Assembly: GCF_003046545.1 (NCBI RefSeq)
Contig: NZ_QAAA01000004.1
Location: 1 to 64,000 of the forward strand
From: Rhodovulum imhoffii
GTDB taxonomy: Bacteria; Pseudomonadota; Alphaproteobacteria; Rhodobacterales; Rhodobacteraceae
Length of the DNA stretch: 64,000 nt
Direction of reading: 5' to 3'
Shown: one piece after another, positions 49,257 to 57,910 of the stretch
How the letters are laid out: every line of letters starts with the position of its first letter
How positions within the stretch are numbered: position 1 is the first letter of the stretch
Translations under genes and position numbers: made by a program
The notes under the pieces: model-generated
The model's database searches: none
Told to the model about the DNA's origin: nothing
What the model saw: the letters and a program-made list of their open reading frames with translations, nothing else

Positions 49257-49523
49257 ATGAGCGATGCCAGCAACATCGAACAATCGATCCGTGCCCTGTT
49301 CGCCGAAGTATATGGCACGCAGAATGCTGGCGCACCGGCGCCCGAACTCAAGGATGAGACAGTGCTCCTGGAGACCGGGCTGGATTCTCTTGGCTTTGCC
49401 ATCCTGGTGACCCGTCTGGAAGAAGAACTGGACTATGACCCCTTCAGCCTGTCGACCGAGGCGTATTATCCCCGCACCTTCCGCGAATTTGTGGATTTCT
49501 ACGTCGCGAACCAACCTGCCTGA
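49257..49523 (+). CDS. Acyl carrier protein
   Basis: 88 residues, acidic. The phosphopantetheine attachment serine is S44 in ETGLDSLGFAIL. The ATG at 49257 follows AAAAAGGG. It is an additional ACP of the type that serves a dedicated pathway, distinct from the fatty acid synthesis AcpP by its setting next to an AMP-forming ligase, not by sequence proof. It starts the acyl-activation module of the operon. Confidence 0.85.
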   Translation: MSDASNIEQSIRALFAEVYGTQNAGAPAPELKDETVLLETGLDSLGFAILVTRLEEELDYDPFSLSTEAYYPRTFREFVDFYVANQPA

Positions 49524-49537
49524 ACGAAGAGGCCGCC

Positions 49538-50875
49538 ATGACCCTGCTTGATCACATCGGCGGCATGCGCCCCGACAATGTGGCGCTGGTCGGGGGGTGG
49601 GGACGTCAAGACTATGGAGATCTGGCCGCGCGGGCCGGGGCGCTGCGCGAGCGGCTTTCCCCGACCGGGTTGCGGGTTTTTCTGAATCTTTCCGATCTTT
49701 CGGAGGCGCTTGTCGCATTGGCGGCGCTGGATGGTATTGTCGATGCGGTTGTTCTGTCGTCGCCATCGCTTGATGAGGCTACGCTTTGTACGCTTGCGGG
49801 CGTGTCCGCGGATGCAATTATCACGGATCGCACGGATTTGCATGGAAGCGATTTGCCGGTTTTGCGCGATCCGGCGGAGCTTGCGGGGCTGCGGTCTGCG
49901 CCGGAGACATGCTCAACCCGTTGGATCATGACCACCTCCGGAACCACCGGGCGCCCCAAGCTCGTTGAACACTCCCTGGAGAGCTTGTCCCGTACCACCC
50001 GCAAAGACCGGGCCCGCGGAACCGGGCAGGTTTGGGGGCTGCTTTACGATTACACCCGTTTTGCCGGGCTTCAGGTTGTGCTGCAAAGCCTTCTTTCGGG
50101 GGCGAGGCTGGTCGTGCCGGAAGCCGATAGCCCGCTTGATGACCGTTTGGCGTTGCTTTCTGCCGAGGGGTGCACCCATCTGAGCGCGACGCCAACGCTG
50201 TGGCGCAAGATCCTGATGTCGCGGGCTGTCGACGGTCTGGCGCTGCGGCAGGTGACGCTGGGGGGGGAAATTGCCGATGATGCGGTGCTTCGGGCCCTTG
50301 CCCGATCGTTTCCCGAGGCACGTATCAGCCATATCTTCGCATCGACCGAGGCAGGCGTGGGGTTTTCCGTTACCGATGGAAAGGCCGGTTTTCCCGAGAG
50401 CTACCTGACCGACCCGCCGCAGGGGATCAGCCTGAAGGTCGAGGACGGGCGGCTTTTCGTCCACAATGACCGCGTCGGACCGGCTTATGTCGGCGGCGGT
50501 GACATTGCCTGTGACGGGTGGGTCGACACCGGCGACCTGGTGGCGCGCCGGGGCGGCCGGATCGTATTTCTGGGGCGCGGAAGCGGCGTGATCAATGTTG
50601 GCGGCGACAAGGTTGTCCCTGAGGAGGTCGAGACCGTTCTCCTGACGCATCCTGAGGTTCACATGGCGCGCGTCTATGCGAAGACGAACCCGATCATGGG
50701 GGCACTCGTCGCTGCCGATGTGCACCCCGAACCGGGCAGCGACCCAACACAACTGCGCGCGTCTTTGCGGGATTGGTGTGCAGCCCGGCTGGACCGGCAC
50801 AAGGTCCCCGCGGTCTTTCGCATGGTCGATCAGTTCCGCACCAATGCCGCTGGAAAGATCGAAAGGTCCAACTGA
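49538..50875 (+). CDS. AMP-forming acyl-activating ligase
   Basis: 445 residues, shorter than a usual acyl-CoA ligase (500-550). ANL-superfamily motifs: TSGTTGRPK (residues 133-141), WVDTGD, and the C-terminal catalytic lysine K440 in NAAGKIE. It probably loads an acyl group (or amino acid) onto the neighbouring ACP. The substrate cannot be predicted from the sequence by eye. Confidence 0.8.
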   Translation: MTLLDHIGGMRPDNVALVGGWGRQDYGDLAARAGALRERLSPTGLRVFLNLSDLSEALVALAALDGIVDAVVLSSPSLDEATLCTLAGVSADAIITDRTDLHGSDLPVLRDPAELAGLRSAPETCSTRWIMTTSGTTGRPKLVEHSLESLSRTTRKDRARGTGQVWGLLYDYTRFAGLQVVLQSLLSGARLVVPEADSPLDDRLALLSAEGCTHLSATPTLWRKILMSRAVDGLALRQVTLGGEIADDAVLRALARSFPEARISHIFASTEAGVGFSVTDGKAGFPESYLTDPPQGISLKVEDGRLFVHNDRVGPAYVGGGDIACDGWVDTGDLVARRGGRIVFLGRGSGVINVGGDKVVPEEVETVLLTHPEVHMARVYAKTNPIMGALVAADVHPEPGSDPTQLRASLRDWCAARLDRHKVPAVFRMVDQFRTNAAGKIERSN

Positions 50876-51598
50876 ATGCGAAATATCCTTGTCACAGGGG
50901 CCACCCGTGGCCTTGGCCTTGCCATCACCGGGCGCCTTCTGAAAGAGCCGGACACCCACCTTGTCTGCCTTGGCCGCACCCCGTCGCCGGAGTTCGAGGC
51001 CCTGGTTGCCGCCAATGAGGCGCGTGTTTTTTTTCGACGGCATGACCTGTCGGACCTCGATGGGATTCCCGCGCTGGTAAGGGGGATCACGCGTGAGGTT
51101 GGTCCGCTCTACGGGCTGGTCAACAATGCCGCGCTGGGGGCGGACGGGGTGCTTGCGACACAGCACGCTTCGGAGATTGCCAGGGCGATCCGCGTGAATC
51201 TGGAAGCCCCGATCCTGATGTCCAAATATGCCTGCCGCTCGATGTTGACCCAGGGTACGGGGCGGATCATCAACATTTCGTCGATCATCGCCCGAACAGG
51301 ATATAACGGGCTGGCCGTTTACGGGGCAACGAAAGCCGGGATCGAAGGGTTCACCCGGTCGCTCTCACGGGAACTGGGCCGGGCGGGAATAACCGTGAAC
51401 TGTGTGGCGCCGGGCTATATGGAAACGGACATGACAGCGGGCCTGCAGGGGGAAAAACTGAACTCGATCCGGCGTCGCGCACCTTTGGGCCTTCCCCGCC
51501 CTGCCGATGTGGTTGGGGCGGTGGCCTATCTGATGTCCGACGAAGCCGCGATGGTCACCGGGTCCGTGGTGACGGTCGACGGCGGCAGCACGGCGTAA
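50876..51598 (+). CDS. FabG-like short-chain dehydrogenase
   Basis: 240 residues. NAD(P) motif TGATRGLGLAI, then VNNAALGADG; catalytic residues S135/S136 region (INISSI), Y149 and K153 (YGATK). The C-terminal MSDEAAMVTGSVVTVDGG is FabG-like. Its position directly after the ligase suggests reduction of a 3-keto acyl-ACP, as in FabG; that is inference. Confidence 0.85.
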   Translation: MRNILVTGATRGLGLAITGRLLKEPDTHLVCLGRTPSPEFEALVAANEARVFFRRHDLSDLDGIPALVRGITREVGPLYGLVNNAALGADGVLATQHASEIARAIRVNLEAPILMSKYACRSMLTQGTGRIINISSIIARTGYNGLAVYGATKAGIEGFTRSLSRELGRAGITVNCVAPGYMETDMTAGLQGEKLNSIRRRAPLGLPRPADVVGAVAYLMSDEAAMVTGSVVTVDGGSTA

Positions 51599-51602
51599 CG
51601 CG

Positions 51603-52661
51603 ATGGGTCGGATTCGCACACGCCTGGCTGAAGAACACGACCGGGATTCGCTGATCGCGTTCGTCCGCGATTATTGGTCTGCGCGTCATGTTTTCGTGGA
51701 TCAGCCAGAGGTTTTCGACTGGCAATATGCCCAGCGCGACGGTCGTATCAACATGATTCTTGCTGAAGAGGTCGAGGATTCCGGCACGGCAAGGGTTCTG
51801 GGGGTTCTGGGCTTCATCCCTATGGGCCGGTTCGACCCGGCGTTGGGGGATGATGATCTTTTGCTGGCCTTGTGGAAGGTTCGTGACGACATTGCCCCGC
51901 CGGGTTTGGGATTGCGTCTTCTGAAGTCCGTCCAATCCTTGCTGAAACCGCGTCTGATCGGGGCGATCGGCATCTCGGACATGGTTGGCCCAATCTATCG
52001 GGCGCTGGGCTACACGCTGGACAAACTGCACCACGCCGCACTGTTCGATCCGGAGCTTGCCACTTTCCGAATTGCGCAGGGTGTGCCCGGAGCGCGCCCG
52101 GCATTCGGTCCGGCGGGGGGGTATCGCTTACGCCCGTTCCTCCCGGCGGACGCAGGGGCCATAGCCACCTTGGCGGGCGCGCAGATCCCGGCCAAATCGA
52201 CGGATTATATCCGGGAAAGATATATCGACCATCCTTGGTATGACTATACGCTTCGGGTCGTCGAGCGGGGGAATATCCCTGAGGCCCTTGTCGTCTGGCG
52301 TGCGGTCGATGCGGAAGGCGCGCGACTGTTGCGCATTGTGGACATGATCGGAGCACCGGACTGGTTGGCGTGTGCCGGCCCCTTGCTGACCCGCGAACTC
52401 CGCGCTGTTGGAGCGGAATATATCGACCTGATGCAAACCGGGGTTGATAAGGACATTCTGGATCGGGGTGGGTGGATGTCGCCCGACGATTACGATGGGT
52501 TGATCCTGCCGAATTATTTTGCGCCTTTTGAGGCCCGAAATACCCAAATTGCCTTGTCCTGGAAGATGTTTGGCGATTCAGGGGACAAACCCTTGCGTCT
52601 TTTCCGCGCCGATTCCGATCAGGATCGCCCGAACCAGCCGATGCAATACCGCAGCGTGTAA
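51603..52661 (+). CDS. GNAT-like acyltransferase (tentative)
   Basis: 352 residues. It looks like two tandem GNAT-type halves: residues 1-150 (RDYWSARHVFVDQPEVFDWQ, later VLGVLGFIPMG and GLGLRLLKSVQ) and 175-350 (YRLRPFLPADAGAIATLAG). No clear acetyl-CoA pyrophosphate loop is evident by eye, so the assignment is tentative. Last gene of the nonulosonate operon; a role in transferring the ACP-bound group to the sugar is inferred from its place. Confidence 0.55.
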   Translation: MGRIRTRLAEEHDRDSLIAFVRDYWSARHVFVDQPEVFDWQYAQRDGRINMILAEEVEDSGTARVLGVLGFIPMGRFDPALGDDDLLLALWKVRDDIAPPGLGLRLLKSVQSLLKPRLIGAIGISDMVGPIYRALGYTLDKLHHAALFDPELATFRIAQGVPGARPAFGPAGGYRLRPFLPADAGAIATLAGAQIPAKSTDYIRERYIDHPWYDYTLRVVERGNIPEALVVWRAVDAEGARLLRIVDMIGAPDWLACAGPLLTRELRAVGAEYIDLMQTGVDKDILDRGGWMSPDDYDGLILPNYFAPFEARNTQIALSWKMFGDSGDKPLRLFRADSDQDRPNQPMQYRSV

Positions 52662-52969
52662 AATCCCTGCCGATGGGCGGGCCAGACGGCCCGTACTGTC
52701 AGGTGGCCCCGGTTTCGGGCGCATGGAACCGGTCTGAACACGGTATGCGGGGGCGGACCGTCCGGGCGCGCCATGGCGATTCGGCGCCTTGCCTCGGAAG
52801 GCGCCGTGCCCCCCCTGCATCCACACGCGCAACGCTGCGCGGCGCGTTGAGCGGAGGGGGCCGCATTTGCTTCCTCTCGTGTCCGGACAGATGAAAACGG
52901 GAGAGGCTCACCTCCGTTGCCGAAGGTGAAGCAGGACCGAAGGCACGGGTCCTTTTTCAGGGTCCCATT
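52662..52969. other. Convergent intergenic region after the nonulosonate operon
   Basis: 308 bases between the ends of the GNAT-like gene and a minus-strand glycan gene. The only clear element is the terminator at 52933-52957. No short gene is evident. Confidence 0.5.
52933..52957 (+). terminator. Terminator of the nonulosonate operon
   Basis: On the plus strand AGGACC and GGTCCT pair around a nine-base loop and are followed by TTTT. It lies about 270 bases beyond the last gene of the 13-gene operon, with no other plus-strand gene between. Confidence 0.6.
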
Positions 52970-55609
52970 CTAGACCGAGAAGGTTGGGTAGGGCGGATCC
53001 AGGAAAAGATGCGAGGGGACTTCCAGGGGACCTCTCAGAGACGGTTCGCGGGCGATGTCTCTCACGAACTGGCACAGTCGCTCCGCGGGGCCTTCCACAA
53101 ATTGCGGCTCGGCGGCCAGAAACGCAGCCTGCGCCTCCTCATTTGCCGCGGGGTCTGACAATCGTTTGCGGATTTCTTCGCAAAGTTCCGTCTGGGAACG
53201 AACCAACGGCGCATGGATCAACTCATGCTGGGCCAGGGGGTAATCTACATCGCCATATGTCACGCATATGACCGGGCGACCGGCAATGGCGGCGTCTACA
53301 GCGGCTGTGCTGTAGCCCGTAAGAACCACGTCTGAGGCTTCGATGAGAAGATCGGGCGAAGAGGTGAACATGTGAACATTCTTTTCCGCGCCGATTTGAC
53401 GGGCGATACTCATGTATTGCTCGCGCCGGGTTTCGGTTTCTTCGGGATGGGGCTTGAGAAGCACGGTTGCGCCAAGTTCCTGTGCCGAAAGGAGGATCAT
53501 CCTCCAGACATTGGAGACATGGCCCCACTCCGACGGCTGGCTGAAGAAACTGATCACACCGGAGCGCAGGGGAAAGACTTCGCCGTCCGCGGCCAGTTCG
53601 GCGCGTGCGTCTGCGGCCGGGCGGATCTGGCGCATGATGATACGCGGCGTGCCGATGACGCGGGTGCGGTCCCGGGAAATGCCAAAGCCGTTTTCCGCAT
53701 CGGTTCGGAACTGTTCGGAAATGACACCGTAATAGTCGCTGGAGACCTTCGCGTACCGGCTGTAGTTGGCGTTCAGCGCATGTGCTTCCACGGAAAGTGT
53801 CGGCACCTTGTATCGGCGCGCTGTGGACGCGATCTGGAGTGTGGAGGGGGACCGGCAGGTCGTCAGGACGATGACATCGGGCAGACCGCGTTCCCGTGCC
53901 ATGCGATCGAACCACTCATCCAGAACCAACCCATACAGAATCTGCGACTGGATCAGATTCTTGGAGATGTATTCGAGCCCACTCGCGATCAGATGCGCGA
54001 TCGTGTCGTTTAGCCTGCGGCGCAGGCAGTATTGTGCCAACTGGCCGGACATCCACCGTTTGAAAGCCGTTTTCTCAAGGATGTACTGCGTGCGCAGAAG
54101 GTGGAACGGAAGTTCGTTGGCCGGGGCTCCGGTGTTTTCGATTTCCTTGTGAATATGCTCACCCCCCCCTCCCGAGACGACGATCCCGGTGGGAAATTCT
54201 TCCTGCAGGGCCGCCGCGTAGCCGGCCGTTGCAGAGATGTAAGCGGGGTTCGCTGTCGTTGCGACCAAGACGGATGGCAGTTTCGGAACCCGCCCGACCG
54301 CCCGGTCGGGCAGGGGGCTTGCCATCACGGCTGCATTTCGCCGGAGTTGATCCGGTATATCCAGTTCTTTTGGCAGCCAGGCCATGGCCTGCTGTCGAAT
54401 TCGCGGCCCGTTCAGGATCGTCGTCAGGAAGTTATGGAAATCCAGCCGCTTGGAGATCGAGTGATCCAGGGACATGAATTCCACCCGCGGATCTGATGTC
54501 AGGCCCTTCACCCCGGCCAGTGTCATCACGAATTCCGACGCGGCAGAGACGCCAGTGAAGGCCACGACGATGTGATCGAAATCCGGATCCTTCAAAAGCT
54601 CTTCGGTGGCTCTGAGACGCAGCATCCGGAAGAAAAGGTGATCCGCAATCGCCAGTTCGATGCTCGACATGTCCCCTTCCGGGACGAGGTCGGGAATGCG
54701 GGAAATCATTTGTGCGATGTCTTGTGCCGCGTTCCGGACCTGGACATTGATGTCGATGTAGTTCTGGCAGAACCGGGTGATGCGGGTCCGGATATGTTCA
54801 ACCATGATTTCCCCGACACCGGGGTAGTCCCGGTACGGCGCGAATTCGGCCTTGCCAAAGGTGTCTTTCAATCCGATCAGCGTGACACACTCTGCCCCAC
54901 GCAGCAGAGGAAGGAAGGCCGCAGGGTCGGACAAGGTATTCGCGATGACGAGGCGATGACGTTTGGGCTGACGCAGGCCGTTGCGTTTCAGGCCGCGCAG
55001 AACGGGCTCGACATGTCTGGACCTGTCGGCGGGGCGTTGTCCATAGCTGTCGATGATCTGTGAAAAGGGATCGCCAATGATATCGGGTATGCGCGCGCGC
55101 GCCTGATCCAGGGCGGCGTTGTCTGCGGTCATCGCGGTCGCCACAAGGAAGGCCGCCGCATAATCTCCCCGTGTTTTCATGCGCGTGTCTATTTCGGGCC
55201 AGAGGGCGGTCCGTTCCTTCGCCAGGATTCGCGCCATGGCTGATGCAGAAAGCGGATGCTGGGCCATGTTGATCAGGATCAGAGGGTTGTCATCCATCCG
55301 CAATCCGGTTTCGACAAAGTTCTCCATCTGCTCCGGAAGCGTTTCGGCGAGTTGCTCAATCCGGGCTTTCACCGCCGCCCAGCCCTGTTTTTTTGCCGGG
55401 CCTTTCCAAAGCACCTTGTGCGAGGCTTCGATGCCGGCAAGGCGTTCCGCCGAGGCCATGCGCATACGAAGCTGACGGGCCTTGAGCGCCCGTACATTGC
55501 GCACCACGCCCGGCCCCAGCCGTCGCTTGAGCGCCTCGCGCCGCTGAATCGGGTTCATTTGCAGAAATCGTTGGCCCTTAAGTCTGAGCCGTTTCAGGAA
55601 TCCAAACAT
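52970..55609 (-). CDS. Large putative GT-B-type glycosyltransferase of the glycan island
   Basis: 879 residues from ATG 55609, with GGAAG seven bases upstream. The N-terminal ~450 residues match nothing I recognise. The C-terminal third resembles GT-B-fold proteins: SGVISFFSQPSEWGHVSNV, then TVLLKPHPEETETRRE and DVVLTGYSTAAVDAAIAGRP. That pattern occurs in UDP-GlcNAc 2-epimerase-like and capsule glycosyltransferases. It is minus-strand, convergent with the nonulosonate operon. A role in transferring or polymerising a surface sugar is inferred. Confidence 0.6.
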   Translation of the reverse strand: MFGFLKRLRLKGQRFLQMNPIQRREALKRRLGPGVVRNVRALKARQLRMRMASAERLAGIEASHKVLWKGPAKKQGWAAVKARIEQLAETLPEQMENFVETGLRMDDNPLILINMAQHPLSASAMARILAKERTALWPEIDTRMKTRGDYAAAFLVATAMTADNAALDQARARIPDIIGDPFSQIIDSYGQRPADRSRHVEPVLRGLKRNGLRQPKRHRLVIANTLSDPAAFLPLLRGAECVTLIGLKDTFGKAEFAPYRDYPGVGEIMVEHIRTRITRFCQNYIDINVQVRNAAQDIAQMISRIPDLVPEGDMSSIELAIADHLFFRMLRLRATEELLKDPDFDHIVVAFTGVSAASEFVMTLAGVKGLTSDPRVEFMSLDHSISKRLDFHNFLTTILNGPRIRQQAMAWLPKELDIPDQLRRNAAVMASPLPDRAVGRVPKLPSVLVATTANPAYISATAGYAAALQEEFPTGIVVSGGGGEHIHKEIENTGAPANELPFHLLRTQYILEKTAFKRWMSGQLAQYCLRRRLNDTIAHLIASGLEYISKNLIQSQILYGLVLDEWFDRMARERGLPDVIVLTTCRSPSTLQIASTARRYKVPTLSVEAHALNANYSRYAKVSSDYYGVISEQFRTDAENGFGISRDRTRVIGTPRIIMRQIRPAADARAELAADGEVFPLRSGVISFFSQPSEWGHVSNVWRMILLSAQELGATVLLKPHPEETETRREQYMSIARQIGAEKNVHMFTSSPDLLIEASDVVLTGYSTAAVDAAIAGRPVICVTYGDVDYPLAQHELIHAPLVRSQTELCEEIRKRLSDPAANEEAQAAFLAAEPQFVEGPAERLCQFVRDIAREPSLRGPLEVPSHLFLDPPYPTFSV

Positions 55610-55712
55610 CTTCACTTCCATTAAGGCTGGCCGGGTGCCGGCGGCACAATTCGGCGTCTTCTATTATTTTTCATTTTTGCCCGTATCAGGGGCAGGACAA
55701 CGGGTTCGGTTT

Positions 55713-56654
55713 TCAGCGGGGAAAATCGTTGGTATCGAAACGCGGCAACAATAACGGGTCGTTTCGGGATAAATCGGCGGTTGCAACTTCCGTTGTCAGA
55801 CCCAGCGTGCATTTCCGGCTGCGCAGGACGTCCAGAAGCTCTTCGTTCCAGCCGCCGAACGGATAACACATGACCCAGTGATCCTCGATCGGGGCACCGA
55901 TTTCACGCAGGAAATCCAGCGAGGTATCGATTTCCGTCTCCTGCACCGCGCGTGGAATCCGGTTGAGCCAATAGTGAGACGCACCATGGGAGCCGAATGC
56001 CATCCCGCAGGACTGCATCAGCCGTGCCTGTTGTGTGCTGATATAAAGCTCGCTTGCGAAAGCCGGTTCATCAGCGGTCACGAATTGTGCGAACAAGTCC
56101 TGTGCTACCCGGTTGCGCATGTCTTCGGGCAGAACTGTTTGCAACATGCGCTTGATATAGATCGTTTCGGCATCGTCGAACCGGTTGGGGTGTGCCCAGT
56201 CTGCCCGGTAGGCCGCGACCGGCTGCAACCCCAGTGCGGGGTCGGCCGCTTCGATCGCGGCATCGATTCGTTCCGAAACCTGCGCGGGGTTTTCAAGGGT
56301 TGCGGCAAGAATGAAATGAACCCGGTTCACGTCCAGCAAAACGCCGTCGCGGATCGGGGCGACAGGCGGATAAAAACACCCCTGCAAGCCGCGTTCATAC
56401 AGTTCCGGAAAGACAAGGTTGTAATGCTCGGCATATCCGTCGTCGAATGTCAGCAGCGCCGCGTCCGGGGGCAATGCGTGACCCTCGCGTACCGCAGCCA
56501 CCACATCTTCGACCCGTACGATCCGGTAATGCGATTGCAGGTAATCCAGTTGTCGCCGGAACCCGGCGAAATCGAGGCCGCGAATGCCGGGATAACGTGT
56601 GCGGGCAAAGTCACGAACGTAATGATACATGACTATGGTCAAGCTGCTTTGCAT
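55713..56654 (-). CDS. Polysaccharide deacetylase (NodB-type)
   Basis: 313 residues. Carbohydrate esterase 4 motifs are visible: LTFDDGYAEHY (motif 1), GSHGASH (motif 2) and MCYPFGGW (motif 3). There is no clear signal peptide, so it may act on a cytoplasmic or lipid-linked glycan. ATG 56654 lies two bases after the upstream glycosyltransferase stop. Confidence 0.85.
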   Translation of the reverse strand: MQSSLTIVMYHYVRDFARTRYPGIRGLDFAGFRRQLDYLQSHYRIVRVEDVVAAVREGHALPPDAALLTFDDGYAEHYNLVFPELYERGLQGCFYPPVAPIRDGVLLDVNRVHFILAATLENPAQVSERIDAAIEAADPALGLQPVAAYRADWAHPNRFDDAETIYIKRMLQTVLPEDMRNRVAQDLFAQFVTADEPAFASELYISTQQARLMQSCGMAFGSHGASHYWLNRIPRAVQETEIDTSLDFLREIGAPIEDHWVMCYPFGGWNEELLDVLRSRKCTLGLTTEVATADLSRNDPLLLPRFDTNDFPR

Positions 56655-56656
56655 TT

Positions 56657-57910
56657 TCAGCCCCCTGGCTCCGACTCGCGTTCGGACACTAGGCGCGATG
56701 GGGCGGTATGTCCATCGTCGGAGACCACCCTGGAACGTCGGGCCAGAAGGCGTTCGCTGGCCTTTATCATGCTGTCGTAGCGACGGTTGCTGAAGCCGAA
56801 GATGCTGGAGGTGAGGTCGCCGCGATGTCCGGCCAGAAACGGCAATGTCGTCACCACGCGCAGACCGGGCATCGTGCCCAGCCAGGCGTCGATGCTGTTC
56901 GTCCCGATCCCGCCGCGGTCCGGTGCCCAATCCGCAAGACGCTCCAGCGCCCGGCGGTTGTAGATGTTGAAGACCATCCCGATTGTCTGGTCCAGGTGTA
57001 CGAAGGTATGGCCCTCCCGAAGGACGGCGCGCGGGGTTTTCCGGATTCCGGCCAGATTGGTGACCAGCCCGGAAAATATGTCCCAGTCGGTCTGACGCAG
57101 GTAGGCGCGGACGGCGCGAAGGGTCTCCGCGTAGTCCGGGGCAAGCGCCACATCGTCTTCGCAAACGGTGAGCGGGACAACCCCTTGGGCAAGCGCCGCG
57201 CGGGCCATGGTCGCATAGCTGAAAGCCGCCCCGTGCCAGCCGGGAGAGAGACGGATACCGTCGAAGAGGGTGAACGATGTCCCGTGGCGATCCGTAAAGG
57301 CGCGCCGCCGCGCCGGTGTTTCCGGAAGGCTGAGGCACAGGGCCCTCTGGGGGGAAAGATTGCGTAACGCGGGAAATACCTCCGGGGTCAATCCCTTTGC
57401 GCAGATGCCTCCGGCCGCGACCAGCCAGCGGGTCAGCCCCGCTGCCAGCATGTCGTGCGATTCGCCTGATTCGCCGGGCGATGGCAGAACGAAGACCTGG
57501 CCTGGCGGGACGCCGGCACCGACCAGGGCGTCGAATCCGGCGCCGGGGGTCAGGATGGCGGTGGCGTCTTGCGCTGCCCGACGTGCGAGCGATGGCGCAA
57601 GGGTCCCGGCAATCTCGGGGGATGTCAGCAAAAGGCTGCCGCTTGTCGGGGGGGGCAGGTGGCTGGACGCGGAGATGACGTAAAGGTCGTGTGCCGCCGG
57701 GGTTTGACCTTCGCCATGCAAGACACCCAGAGCCGCCAGCGCCTGTTTTACATCTTGCAGGGCATCGCCGCTTGTCCCCCGGACCCGGATCGGCGTCTGC
57801 ACGGGAGCCAGAGCGACCGCACCCCGACGGGATCGGCGATACCGCATGCGGGCCCAGACCCCGGCCATGCCTTCGCGCCGCAACGCGCGCCATGCCCGCG
57901 CCGTTTTCAA
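56657..57910 (-). CDS. Glycosyltransferase family 25-like protein
   Basis: 417 residues from a TTG at 57910 that overlaps the stop of the upstream gene (TTGA). An ATG at 57868 is a fallback start. The GT25 pattern is in the second half: LSLPETPARRRAFTDRH, the acidic catalytic stretch VCEDDVALAPDYAETL and VFNIYNRRALERL. The first ~170 residues are of unknown type. It belongs to the same minus-strand operon as the GT52-like gene. Confidence 0.75.
   Translation of the reverse strand: MKTARAWRALRREGMAGVWARMRYRRSRRGAVALAPVQTPIRVRGTSGDALQDVKQALAALGVLHGEGQTPAAHDLYVISASSHLPPPTSGSLLLTSPEIAGTLAPSLARRAAQDATAILTPGAGFDALVGAGVPPGQVFVLPSPGESGESHDMLAAGLTRWLVAAGGICAKGLTPEVFPALRNLSPQRALCLSLPETPARRRAFTDRHGTSFTLFDGIRLSPGWHGAAFSYATMARAALAQGVVPLTVCEDDVALAPDYAETLRAVRAYLRQTDWDIFSGLVTNLAGIRKTPRAVLREGHTFVHLDQTIGMVFNIYNRRALERLADWAPDRGGIGTNSIDAWLGTMPGLRVVTTLPFLAGHRGDLTSSIFGFSNRRYDSMIKASERLLARRSRVVSDDGHTAPSRLVSERESEPGG

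Noticed and set aside
55713-57893. Single 726-residue protein spanning the deacetylase and the glycosyltransferase
   Set aside because: The part upstream of 56654 is Arg/Pro-rich noise in this frame, whereas a different frame there encodes a GT25-like protein. The deacetylase starts at ATG 56654.
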